A stretch of DNA of 15,555 nt from Prevotellaceae bacterium. Lineage in GTDB: Bacteria > Bacteroidota > Bacteroidia > Bacteroidales > UBA932. Position 1 is the stretch's first letter, and each line of letters begins with the position of its first letter. The notes under the pieces are model-generated. The model was not told the DNA's origin and made no database searches. It saw only the letters and a list, made by a program, of their open reading frames with translations. Below, piece by piece: positions 6,434-14,434 of the stretch. The position numbers were made by a program, and so were the translations under genes. The stretch is taken from NCBI GenBank assembly GCA_031279735.1, contig JAITHX010000219.1, positions 1 to 15,555 on the forward strand, in the 5' to 3' direction.

Positions 6434-6448
6434 TTTTTACGTGCCGCG

Positions 6449-6478
6449 TTTGTTATCAAAAAAAAACTCTTACATTTG
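6449..6478 (+). promoter_or_regulatory. Bacteroidota-type promoter of the susCD operon leader
   Basis: TTTG (6449-6452) and TACATTTG (6471-6478) match the -33 TTTG and -7 TAnnTTTG elements with an 18-nt spacer, one shorter than usual. Transcription would start near 6485, about 450 nt before susC. It lies immediately right of the repeat hub. No other convincing promoter is visible between here and susC. Confidence 0.65.
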
Positions 6479-6573
6479 CACCGTAATTTGCGGTAACTTA
6501 AAACGACAGTTAAATGATGCGTGATATTTGTTCGAAGAAAGACTCTGTATCTCTCCCCTTTACGGGAGTTGGC

Positions 6574-6645
<72 letters not shown>

Positions 6646-6694
6646 CTTTATCGAAGACAAGCGGAAAACCATTCGCTTCTCTACAAATACTCAC

Positions 6695-6727
6695 CCCCCC
6701 GAAAAGAATATTTTCGGCGGGGTTTTT
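6695..6727 (+). terminator. Intrinsic-terminator-like hairpin within the susC leader
   Basis: CCCCCCGAAAA (6695-6705) pairs with TTTTCGG-C-GGGG (6711-6722) as an 11-bp stem with one bulged C and the loop GAATA. Five T follow. It lies about 210 nt before susC with no credible gene between it and the promoter, so it either attenuates the operon or ends a small RNA. Confidence 0.7.
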
Positions 6728-6938
6728 ATGCTCCTGTCCGAACCGTCACACGAAGGATACGACGGGCGCGACGGGCGCGCTGCTGTTTCACCCTCTAAAA
6801 CCGATATGCCTATGGTAAAGAAATGACCCCTCGCCCTGCTGCTCCGACGATAAGATCGCCGGCTGCGGCGAATACGACAACGAAAATCAAAAGCAATAAA
6901 GAAAAGAAACGAAATAAAAGTAATTAACTAAGAAAAGT

Positions 6939-9900
6939 ATGAAAAAAAGGTTGTTAAAGTTATTCAACATCCGTTTTCCCCGCACATTGCTGACGCTCGC
7001 GTTAACTTGCGGCTGTGCTGTTTCCCTTTTAGCTCAGGGAATAAGGATTACGGGAAAAGTTACCGACGAATCGGGAGCGCCGCTTGCGGGAGCTTCGATC
7101 GTCGTGAAGGGTACGACAAACGGCGTCGGTACCGATGCCGGCGGAAATTATTCGATTACGGTGCCCGACAATAGCGCCGTGCTTGAAGCCTCTTTCGTAA
7201 GCTACACCTCGCAGGAGATAGCCGTCGGAAGCAGAACGCAGATCAACTTCGCTCTCGCGGAGGATCAGACCGAACTCGGCGAAGTGGTCGTCACCGCCAT
7301 GGGTATCAAGAAGGATACCCGAAAGGTGGGTTACGCGGTCAGCACTATTGACTCCAAAGACCTGACGAAGGTCGGCGTTCCCAACTTCGCCAGCGCTCTC
7401 TACGGCAAAGCCGCGGGCGTGAGGATTCAAGCCGCTCCGGGCGGCAACACTTCGGCGGTGTCGATGACCGTGCGCGGACTCAGTTCCATCACCGGCAACA
7501 ACCAGCCTCTGCTGGTGGTCGATGGTGTGCCTGTGCGCAACGGCAACGCCAACAACGGCGAAGACGACAACAAGACCAGCCGAGGCTGGGACAACGACCA
7601 CATTCAGGGTAACGGTATTATCGACATCAACCCCGAAGACGTGGAAAGCATCTCCATCCTGAAAGGCGCCTCGGCTACGGCTCTCTACGGCTCGGAAGCC
7701 GCCAACGGCGTCATTCTCGTTACCAGCAAACGCAATCGCGGAAAAGGCGTGAAGGTGGATTTCAACGCCACGCTTACCGGCAACTTCGTGGCTTACATGC
7801 CGCAGGTGCAGACCGAATACGGTCCCGGCAACGAACGCCTGAGCATGGGCGGTTACGAGTTCTTGACCGACGGGTTCGTGGAAAGAACCTACAACGGGAA
7901 AACCTACAAGAGCGTTTACAACGGCTCGACTCGAAACTTCGGTCCGAAGTACGACGGCAGCGACGTGCTTTACTGGGACGGCTCGGTGCGCAAATACGAC
8001 CCTGTGAGCGATTCCCCGTGGACGAATCTCTTCCGTACCGGCTTCAACCAGAACTACAACATCGCCATCGCGCACGGAGGCGAGAAAACCAACACCCGCT
8101 TCTCCTATACCTTTGTGGACGATTCGCCGAACCAGATCAACAGCACGTATTCCAAACACAATTTCAATCTCACCGGAAGCGTGAAGATTCTCGACAATCT
8201 GAGCATCGACTACACGGCGAACTACATCCGTCAGAACATCTTCAACCGTCCGCTCCACATCAACTGGATGCTCACGTCGTTCAACGGCGTGGCAGGTTCG
8301 TTCGACGACATGACGCGCCTCAAGGAAAAAACCGTGACGAGCATGGGCTATCGCAACGTCGCTTTCTCGAACGACGAGCAAAACACTCTGACGCCCGACG
8401 AGGCTCTCGCCTTCTCCGTTCCCTTCGGCGACGCGATGAACAACTACGTATGGCCTATTCTGGCTCACAAGCAGTATGAAACCAACAACCGTTTCATATC
8501 GAGCGTGGCGCCAAGCTGGGACATCATCGAGGGGCTGACTCTGCGCGGACGGCTTTCGACCGACCTCACTTCCGAAAACGTGGAAAAGCAAAAGGCTACC
8601 GAACGTCCTCTGCTTCTGTATCCCAACGAACCGGGCGGCGAATACGAAACCTTCCAGAGAAGCCACGAAATCTATTACGGCGACATCATGCTGATGTTCA
8701 ACCGCGATCTCAGCGAAAAGATCGCTCTCTCGGCAAACATCGGCTTTCAGGGACGCAGCGAAACCGTGCGCGGAACCAGACTCAGAACCGACGGCGGTCT
8801 TTCGACCGAAAACTGGTTCCACATCAAGGCGAGCCGCAAAACGCCCGGCTACTGGCAGGATAGGGTCGATCTGCTGAAAACCGCCGTCTTCGGAACCGTC
8901 GGCGTCTCGATTGCCAACGCTCTCTATCTCGAAGCCACCATGCGGCAGGAAAAAACCTCGACCCTGAGCAAGGGCAACAATTCCTATTTCTATCCCTCGG
9001 CAAACGCCAGCTGGGTCTATACCGAATCGCTGAAGGATGTGCTCCCCTCGTGGTATGACTATGGCAAACTGCGCATGTCCTACGGCATAGTGGGCAACGC
9101 GCCCGAAGCCTACGCCGCCAACGTTGCCTACTCGCAGGATTTGAGCGGCGGCTATATCTACAACCGCAGCCCGAACTCCTACGGAAACGAAGGCATCAAA
9201 CCCGAAACCAAGCACGAATACGAACTCGGTCTCGAAAGCCGCTTCTTCAAAAACCGTTTCGGATTTGAAGTGTCGTACTACAACAACCGCATCATCGACC
9301 AGATTCTCAACACGAGCATCCCGCAATCCACCGGCGCCACCTCCATCCTGCTCAACATAGGCGAGCTGAAGAACTACGGCGTCGAGCTGAGCGTCAACGG
9401 AACTCCCGTGCAAACAAAGGACTTCCGCTGGGACCTGCGCGCACACTACTCCTTCAACCGCAATGAAGTGGTCAAGCTGAACGACGGCGCCGACTTTATC
9501 AAGCACGACGGAATAGACGAAGGCGGCGGGCAGATACATCTCCGGTCGGTTGTCGGCCGCCCGATGGGCGACATCTACGCCTACGTCCCGAAAAAGGTCA
9601 ACGGCAGGAATGTCATAGGCTCGAACGGTATCTACGCGATGGAAGAAACGGAACGGGTCAACGTGGGCAACGTGATGCCCGACGCCATAGGCGGCATAGG
9701 CAGCACTCTGAGCTACAAAAATCTTGCCCTCGACTTCCTCTTCGACTTCCGCATCGGCGGCAAGGTGATGAACTGGGGCTACCAGTATTCGATGGCTCGC
9801 GGAACGAACCCCGAATCGCTCGCCGGCCGCGACGAAGCTCGCGGCGGTCTCGCTTACTATTTTGAAAACAACAAGAACAACAACATCGCTAACATTCACG

Positions 9901-10328
9901 CCGCCGCAAGTCACAACGCGGCTGCCGGACCCAACGGCGAAAAGATTCTCCACGACGGAATCATTCTCGACGGAGTGAAGGACGACGGTTCGGAAAACAC
10001 ACAGATAGTTCCCGTTAGCCGCTACTATCACTACATGTACAACTGGGGATCGGGCTGCGACTACACCAAGTCCATCTTCGATAATTCCTACATGAAACTG
10101 CGCGAAGTGAGCCTCACCTATCAGTTGCCCGCCTCCGTTTACAGCAGGCTCGGATGCCGCAGCCTGAGCGTTTCGGTCTTCGGACGCAACTTGTTCTATG
10201 TGTTCAAAAACATGCCCATGTTCGACGCCGAAGCCACCGACGGAACCTCTTGGATCAAACAATCCTACATCAACGGAGCCACCGCGACAACACGCACAGT
10301 CGGATTCTCGCTGCGCGCAAGTTTCTAA
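6939..10328 (+). CDS. SusC/RagA-type TonB-dependent outer-membrane transporter
   Basis: SusC-type proteins are 22-strand outer-membrane barrels that import glycans or peptides bound by their SusD partner, powered by TonB. This 1129-residue protein has a signal peptide (about 1-33, ending LLAQ), an N-terminal carboxypeptidase-regulatory-like domain (about 36-108, with ITGKVTDESGAPLAGASIVV), a TonB-box region TELGEVVVTAMG (111-122) and a plug domain (about 123-264). The plug shows the family motifs KVGYAVSTI, LLVVDGVP and ESISILKGASATALYGSEAA with ANGVILVTSK. The rest is barrel, ending in phenylalanine (SLRASF), as outer-membrane barrels do. It is followed 33 nt later by susD. The leader upstream carries a GA tract and a terminator hairpin that may control it. 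The substrate cannot be told from the sequence, and no degradative enzyme is adjacent. Confidence 0.96.
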   Translation: MKKRLLKLFNIRFPRTLLTLALTCGCAVSLLAQGIRITGKVTDESGAPLAGASIVVKGTTNGVGTDAGGNYSITVPDNSAVLEASFVSYTSQEIAVGSRTQINFALAEDQTELGEVVVTAMGIKKDTRKVGYAVSTIDSKDLTKVGVPNFASALYGKAAGVRIQAAPGGNTSAVSMTVRGLSSITGNNQPLLVVDGVPVRNGNANNGEDDNKTSRGWDNDHIQGNGIIDINPEDVESISILKGASATALYGSEAANGVILVTSKRNRGKGVKVDFNATLTGNFVAYMPQVQTEYGPGNERLSMGGYEFLTDGFVERTYNGKTYKSVYNGSTRNFGPKYDGSDVLYWDGSVRKYDPVSDSPWTNLFRTGFNQNYNIAIAHGGEKTNTRFSYTFVDDSPNQINSTYSKHNFNLTGSVKILDNLSIDYTANYIRQNIFNRPLHINWMLTSFNGVAGSFDDMTRLKEKTVTSMGYRNVAFSNDEQNTLTPDEALAFSVPFGDAMNNYVWPILAHKQYETNNRFISSVAPSWDIIEGLTLRGRLSTDLTSENVEKQKATERPLLLYPNEPGGEYETFQRSHEIYYGDIMLMFNRDLSEKIALSANIGFQGRSETVRGTRLRTDGGLSTENWFHIKASRKTPGYWQDRVDLLKTAVFGTVGVSIANALYLEATMRQEKTSTLSKGNNSYFYPSANASWVYTESLKDVLPSWYDYGKLRMSYGIVGNAPEAYAANVAYSQDLSGGYIYNRSPNSYGNEGIKPETKHEYELGLESRFFKNRFGFEVSYYNNRIIDQILNTSIPQSTGATSILLNIGELKNYGVELSVNGTPVQTKDFRWDLRAHYSFNRNEVVKLNDGADFIKHDGIDEGGGQIHLRSVVGRPMGDIYAYVPKKVNGRNVIGSNGIYAMEETERVNVGNVMPDAIGGIGSTLSYKNLALDFLFDFRIGGKVMNWGYQYSMARGTNPESLAGRDEARGGLAYYFENNKNNNIANIHAAASHNAAAGPNGEKILHDGIILDGVKDDGSENTQIVPVSRYYHYMYNWGSGCDYTKSIFDNSYMKLREVSLTYQLPASVYSRLGCRSLSVSVFGRNLFYVFKNMPMFDAEATDGTSWIKQSYINGATATTRTVGFSLRASF

Positions 10329-10361
10329 TACTATGTTTAACGAATTTAATTTTGAAGAAAG

Positions 10362-11966
10362 ATGAAATACAAATACATTCTGCTTACGATGGTCGCCGCC
10401 GCCTTCGCTTTCGCTTTCGCGTCATGCAGCGAGGAGGATTACAGCGACAAATACGCCGACCCCTCGAAAGTGCCGACCCCCTCGGTCGATAAACTGATGA
10501 CCGGAGTGCTGTACACCGGCAGAGACTTCGTTACTCCGAACTACTGGCGTTTCTTCGCCTTCGACAATCAGGACGTCGGAGCAATCGCCCAAACATGGGG
10601 CATGACCACCGACGCCGCTCTCTATGAAGGCGGTTTCCCTCCCTATATCGACGAAGGCTGGACGAAATTCCAGGATGTCCTCTCGCAGTTCAAGCTGATG
10701 GAAAAATACTATCTGGCATCGAGCGCAGCGGAACAGGCCAAGTACAAGCCTTATTATCTCTCCGCTAAAACCTTCATGTTCCAGTGCCTGCTGCAAACCC
10801 TCGACTGCTGGGGCGACATTCCCTACTCCGAATCGGGACAGTTGCCCCTGACCGGAAAGGTGGTGTATCCGAAGAAGGACGACGCTAAAGCTCTCTACAA
10901 GATGATACTCGACGACTTGAAAACAATCAATGGCGACTTCAAGACCATCATCGACTCGAAAATGTCGATATCCGCCGAATCGGACTACATCAACGACGGC
11001 AACATGGGAAAATGGAGAAAATACGCCAACTCCATCCGCCTGCGCGCCGCCATTCGCCTGTCGATCCACGGACCGTCGGAACTGACCGCTCAAGCCGTCA
11101 ATGCTATCAAGGAAATCTTCAACAACCCGACCGACTATCCCGTTGTGACCGGCGCCGACGATATGATCAAAGTTGTCAACCGGCGCGCCGGCGACTTCAA
11201 CTGGAGCCGCATGGAAGGCTCCGGCGACTGGAGAACATGCCGTCTGGCATCTAAGGCTATGGTTGACGCTCTTGATAACGACCCGCGCCTGCCGCTCATC
11301 TACGACAAGGTGCTCGGAGGCGGCAACGAAGGCAAATACGTTGGCGTGAATACCCGCGACCAGTCGGCGGCGGTGTCCGTTGCCATTAACGGCGACAACT
11401 TCGGAGGTACCTGTCAGTATTCGTATGTGAACGAAACCTCGTTCCGCGAAAACAAAAACATCGAGGGCTATGTCGTAACCCCGTCCGAAATCGCCTTCTA
11501 CAAGGCTGAAGCCATAGTGCGCGGATTCGTGACGGGCGACGAAAAGGCGGAGTTCATCAGAGCGCTGCGCGAATCGGTCAGACTCTACGCAAACATCAAC
11601 GACAAATCCGACGCCCCCTCCGCCACCCTGACGAGAAGCCCCAAAGTCGATATGTCGCGCTGGACGGACGAAACCGTCAAATCGTGGGCGGAAGGAAAGT
11701 GGGGCGACACCCCGGCCAACCAGCTCAAAGCCATCTACGAACAGACTTGGCTGCACTTCGGCATCATCAACAGTCTGCAATCGTGGAACACGATTCGCCG
11801 CACAGGCCATCCCGCTCTCCACTATCCGACGGTAAATTCGCAGAAATGCCCCAACGTGCCGCAACGATTCGTCGTGCCTCAAGCCGAATGGACGGTCAAT
11901 CCGAACATAGAAAAGGAGAACACTCCCGAAGCGTATTACCAAAAACTATTCTGGGCGAACCCCTGA
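10362..11966 (+). CDS. SusD/RagB-family surface lipoprotein
   Basis: SusD-type lipoproteins sit on the cell surface as a lid over the SusC barrel and bind the substrate through a helical TPR scaffold. The 534-residue product has a lipoprotein signal with the lipidated cysteine at residue 22 (FAFASC). The following SEED resembles the acidic export signal that directs Bacteroidota lipoproteins to the surface. Family-like features include QCLLQTLDCWGDIPYSES (about 141-158), a helical central region, LPLIYDKVLGG, and the C-terminal SLQSWNTIRRTGHPAL. The pattern is closest to the SusD-like_2 branch, judged from memory. It lies 33 nt after susC and 33 nt before the BACON lipoprotein gene. GAAGAAAG just before the ATG may serve as a weak ribosome site. 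Confidence 0.94.
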   Translation: MKYKYILLTMVAAAFAFAFASCSEEDYSDKYADPSKVPTPSVDKLMTGVLYTGRDFVTPNYWRFFAFDNQDVGAIAQTWGMTTDAALYEGGFPPYIDEGWTKFQDVLSQFKLMEKYYLASSAAEQAKYKPYYLSAKTFMFQCLLQTLDCWGDIPYSESGQLPLTGKVVYPKKDDAKALYKMILDDLKTINGDFKTIIDSKMSISAESDYINDGNMGKWRKYANSIRLRAAIRLSIHGPSELTAQAVNAIKEIFNNPTDYPVVTGADDMIKVVNRRAGDFNWSRMEGSGDWRTCRLASKAMVDALDNDPRLPLIYDKVLGGGNEGKYVGVNTRDQSAAVSVAINGDNFGGTCQYSYVNETSFRENKNIEGYVVTPSEIAFYKAEAIVRGFVTGDEKAEFIRALRESVRLYANINDKSDAPSATLTRSPKVDMSRWTDETVKSWAEGKWGDTPANQLKAIYEQTWLHFGIINSLQSWNTIRRTGHPALHYPTVNSQKCPNVPQRFVVPQAEWTVNPNIEKENTPEAYYQKLFWANP

Positions 11967-11999
11967 ACCCTAACATTTAAATCATAAAGATTAGCGAAG

Positions 12000-12755
12000 A
12001 TGAAAAAATTCGAATATTTAATCGCCGGCGCAACGCTGATATTCCTTGCCGCCTGCAGCGAATTGCCCACTCACGACTACAACAAGACTAAAGCCAACGT
12101 GCAAGTGAGCAGCACGTCGAAAATCGAATACACAGTGTCGGACACCAAAACCGTAACTGTCGATATCACAGAAACCGCCGGCGGACAATGGAGCGCCGTA
12201 GCCGACAAGGACTGGATAAAGGTGTCGAAAAATATCGATGGCTATCCCGCCTTCGGCACCGGCAGCGCGAAACTCCTGATTCGCGTCACCCCGAACGACG
12301 AAACCTTCACCGACACTCGCGAAGGCAGCGTGCAGATAAAAGCCGAAGGCGCCGACCCCGCTTCCATAGCCGTGGTTGCAACCATTCCCGTATCGCAAGA
12401 CTATCTGGCAAAAGGACAGTCCGCACTCAACTGGGGCATCTCGCCCGATTCGACCCTCTGGAAAGCCTCCGACGCCGACACTATCTGGAAAGCAATCAAG
12501 ATCGATACTCCGACTCCAACCGTCGAAAAGGACACAGTGTTCAAACTGTCCATCGTCGGCGCCTCCGCCTACAAGATTCGGAATAAACTGGAATCCTACG
12601 GCTTCAAGACTTTCGCCGCACTCGGCGATTCGATTGTGGTGTCGCCTATCGACAAAAACGACAGCGACGAGAAAACTCGCGAAGCCTACCTCGTGGTCAA
12701 AAACTACAACGACCATGTCGTAGCCGTAAGCAAGCTCGTACAAGGGAAGAAATAG
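12000..12755 (+). CDS. BACON-domain surface lipoprotein in the susE position
   Basis: This 251-residue protein starts with a lipoprotein signal (FLAAC, cysteine 19). Residues about 35-134 look like a BACON domain: beta-strand pattern, WSAVADKDWIKVS (64-76), then TREGSVQIKAEG (106-117) and IPVSQ (129-133). The C-terminal half repeats the layout less clearly, with GDSIVVSPIDKNDSDEKTREAYLVVKN (209-235, given here only as the region's key part) and SKLVQ near the end. It may therefore be a second, degenerate BACON or Ig-like domain. BACON domains are found in Bacteroidota surface proteins and often act as spacers or binders. As the third gene after susC and susD it probably is an accessory surface substrate-binding protein. 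The strong terminator at 12811 ends the unit. Confidence 0.78.
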   Translation: MKKFEYLIAGATLIFLAACSELPTHDYNKTKANVQVSSTSKIEYTVSDTKTVTVDITETAGGQWSAVADKDWIKVSKNIDGYPAFGTGSAKLLIRVTPNDETFTDTREGSVQIKAEGADPASIAVVATIPVSQDYLAKGQSALNWGISPDSTLWKASDADTIWKAIKIDTPTPTVEKDTVFKLSIVGASAYKIRNKLESYGFKTFAALGDSIVVSPIDKNDSDEKTREAYLVVKNYNDHVVAVSKLVQGKK

Positions 12756-12810
12756 GGATTAATTGGAGAATAACTTTATTTCATAGAGTTCCTCCTGTAG
12801 TGTTGAATTT

Positions 12811-12851
12811 ACCGCAACGCGGTGGTGTTTCACCGCGTTGCGGTTTTTTTT
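12811..12851 (+). terminator. Strong intrinsic terminator of the susCD operon, built from a dispersed repeat
   Basis: ACCGCAACGCGGTG (12811-12824), loop GTGTTT, then CACCGCGTTGCGGT (12831-12844) is a perfect 14-bp stem followed by a run of eight T (12844-12851). It lies 55 nt past the stop of the BACON gene. The arms are two facing copies of the CACCGC palindrome found at the ends of the elements at 1756-2211 and 13498-13860, and ATCGTAAAGGCACGAGGGCTTC after it looks like a decayed remainder of that element. Confidence 0.85.
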
Positions 12852-12912
12852 ATCGTAAAGGCACGAGGGCTTCACATAGTCCGGACGTCCTGTTCGCAGG
12901 TTGGGCGATGTA

Positions 12913-12934
12913 GGGGCGGGGCTTGCCCCCGCCC
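12913..12934. repeat. GC-rich palindrome GGGGCGGGGC-TT-GCCCCCGCCC
   Basis: The two ten-base arms pair with one slip and a 2-nt loop. Afterwards GCCCGTTGC recurs three times to about 12979. This GC-rich island differs sharply from its AT-rich surroundings. Similar GGGGCGGG palindromes are dispersed in many bacterial genomes; no function is evident. Confidence 0.6.
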
Positions 12935-12982
12935 GTTGCCCGTCACGCCCGTTGCGGACGACGAGCCTCGCCCGTTGCCGGC

Positions 12983-13160
12983 AATGAAGCACGCTCATTA
13001 AAATTAATGAAGCGCGCTCATTAAAATTAATGAAGCGCGCTCATTAAAGTTAATGAAGCGCGCTCATTAAAGTTAATGAAGCACGCTCATTAAAGTTAAT
13101 GAAGCACGCTCATTAAAGTTAATGAAGCGCGCTCATTAAAGTTAATGAAGCGCGCTCATT
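12983..13160. repeat. Eight tandem 23-bp repeats AATGAAGCGCGCTCATTAAA+GTT
   Basis: Units start at 12983, 13006, 13029, 13052, 13075, 13098, 13121 and 13144, exactly 23 bp apart. Units 1, 5 and 6 have GCAC where the others have GCGC; units 1 and 2 end AAAATT and units 3 to 7 end AAAGTT. Each unit is a near-palindrome (AATGA-A-GCGCGC-TCATT). The array is bounded by GTTGCCGGCAATGA (12974-12987) and the facing TCATTACCGGCAAC (13155-13168), an inverted repeat with one mismatch. There are no spacers, so it is not a CRISPR array. Confidence 0.95.
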
Positions 13161-13200
13161 ACCGGCAACTCTTCGGACTAATTGATTCTGAGGGTCACAC

Positions 13201-13229
13201 AAAAAAAGACGTCCTGAAAACAGGATGTC
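13201..13229 (-). terminator. Terminator-like hairpin on the minus strand
   Basis: On the minus strand GACATCCTG-TTTT-CAGGACGTC (one G-T pair) is followed by seven T. No gene on the minus strand ends here, so it either terminates an unseen RNA or is another dispersed palindrome; GGACGTCCTG with CAGG also occurs at 12882-12898. Confidence 0.4.
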
Positions 13230-13302
13230 CCGATAACTTTTCGTTTTAAACTGCCGGAGCATACTTTGGATTATTGTCCGTCGGGCAATTCTTAATTCTT
13301 AT

Positions 13303-13372
13303 GATTCTTACGATTCTGCGGCGGCAAGCATCGGACAGACATGAATCTTGCTGCCGCAGAATCATAAGAATC
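13303..13372. repeat. 26-bp imperfect inverted repeat (GATTCTTAYGATTCTGCGGC arms)
   Basis: Arms 13303-13328 and 13347-13372 are reverse complements except at two positions, with an 18-nt loop. The arms consist of GATTCTTA units, which also occur just before (13292-13302), and the right side continues into AAATAAATC repeats. No function is apparent. Confidence 0.75.
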
Positions 13373-13430
13373 AAATAAATCAAATAAATCACAGTTCAGA
13401 CAAAAAGCGACAATCCGGGATACCCCTCCC

Positions 13431-13478
13431 CCTATATATAATATGTATATATATATATATATACATATTATATATAGG
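13431..13478. repeat. Perfect 48-bp AT-rich palindrome
   Basis: The sequence from CCTATATATAATATG (13431) to CATATTATATATAGG (13478) is its own reverse complement over all 48 bp, with a TATATA core. Such a stretch readily extrudes a cruciform in supercoiled DNA. It lies 19 bp left of the second copy of the terminal-inverted-repeat element. Confidence 0.97.
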
Positions 13479-13497
13479 TATACCTTTATATATATGA

Positions 13498-13860
13498 TTC
13501 TACTGGGAATTGTGTGGAAAAGGCATAAAACCCTTATTTTTCAAAGTGCCCTTAGCAGCCTCCGGACAGCATATACCCTTATTCCCTTATTAAGGGATTG
13601 TGCGGTTCTTCACCGCGTTGCGGTGTTTTTTCACCGCAGAGGACGCAAAGGATTCGCAGGGGGCGCAGAGGCTTCGCGTCCTTTGTGCAAGGTTGCCGGA
13701 GGCTGCGAGTCAAGCCCTCAAGACTCGTAACCGCACGCCCTTCACAAAGGACGCGAAGCCCTTGCGCCCTTTGCGAAGCCTCTGCGCCCCTTGCGTTACA
13801 AAAACACCGCAACGCGGTGAAAAAAACACGCAACCTTTTTCCACACAATTCCCAGTAGAA
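13498..13860. mobile_element. 363-bp non-coding element with 24-bp terminal inverted repeats (MITE-like), copy 2
   Basis: The ends 13498-13521 (starting TTCTACTGGGAATTGTGTGG) and 13837-13860 are perfect 24-bp inverted repeats. The right end matches the left end of the copy at 1756-2211 over about 58 bp with one difference, so the two copies are in opposite orientation. The shared core includes CAAGGTTGCCGGAGGCTGCG, then the hairpin CGAGTC-N10-GACTCG (13706-13727), then CAAAGGACGCGAAGCCC. The left 13522-13600 is different from copy 1. No transposase is encoded, and I reject the repeat-derived frames on both strands. Confidence 0.65.
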
Positions 13861-13890
13861 CCTGAAATTATGAATTGCTTTACGAAAAGC

Positions 13891-13930
13891 CGGACGGTTC
13901 ATAATTCTCCCCGCGTCCGTCGGGCAATTC
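13891..13930. repeat. 40-bp dispersed repeat CGGACGGTTCATAATTCTCC..., copy 2
   Basis: Matches 5742-5781 at 38 of 40 positions. It is followed by ATAATTC units (AATTCAT x4, 13925-13955), similar in style to the AATTACG arrays beside copy 1. In both places the repeat is therefore coupled to an AT-rich short tandem array. Confidence 0.8.
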
Positions 13931-13955
13931 ATAATTCATAATTCATAATTCATAA

Positions 13956-14357
13956 TTTTCAGGGAGTTTTTACGTGGATTTTTTTAACGTATTTTCATAA
14001 ACAAACCTAACCCGCCTTGCAGCCCTCGGCGAGACCTGAAAAAACCGTCGCTTAACCCTCTGTTTTGTAGCCTGCTGAAAAAATAATCCCGGATTTTTTT
14101 TTCGCCTTGTCCGCCATTTAAGAAACGATTGTTATCCGACTATTAATTTTATGCAAGAAAACCTTCTTTCGCTTTCGATTCAAAGCCTACTGTAACAGAC
14201 TATAACTCTCAGCCGCGATCGGCGATTATTTTAAAAGAGCTTTCTTATCGCTGTCGAATTTTTAACACCAGCCCGCATCAACATACAACAAACTTCTCCG
14301 TGTGTTAAAGTGTGCGAAAAATAATCCCGATAGTACTTCCGAATGAAAAAAGCAACG
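13956..14357. other. AT-rich gene-free stretch upstream of the secreted-protein gene
   Basis: No reading frame of believable length, tRNA or rRNA is visible. AAAATAATCCCG occurs twice (near 14081 and 14318). The stretch presumably holds regulatory sequence for the gene at 14435, but I see no clear operator. Confidence 0.5.
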
Positions 14358-14365
14358 TATTTTTG
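14358..14365 (+). promoter_or_regulatory. TAnnTTTG -7 box for the 304-aa secreted-protein gene
   Basis: TATTTTTG matches the Bacteroidota -7 consensus, followed by CACTG as in the box near 15430. Transcription would start near 14372, about 63 nt before the ATG. No good -33 TTTG is visible at the usual spacing. Confidence 0.5.
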
Positions 14366-14434
14366 CACTGTCAAAATAAAGTTATGCATTTTATTAAGTC
14401 TTGAAAAAATAAATGTAAAAAAAGGATAATAAAG

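Noticed and set aside
7029..10262. Long open frame on the minus strand opposite susC
   Set aside because: It is the antisense shadow of a clearly recognised gene, without domain motifs; high GC in the third position of susC keeps the opposite frame open.
12759..12998. 79-codon minus-strand frame after the operon
   Set aside because: It runs through the terminator palindrome and GC-rich repeats, with no family resemblance.
12983..13160. Regularly spaced short repeats that might be a CRISPR array
   Set aside because: The units are directly adjacent with no unique spacers, and no cas genes are present.
13579..13932. Minus-strand frame of 117 codons and plus-strand frames across the second element
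   Set aside because: Translated repeat units, no start context, and it runs through terminal inverted repeats.
13956..14357. tRNA or small gene in the AT-rich gap
   Set aside because: No cloverleaf arms or believable reading frame could be found by eye.
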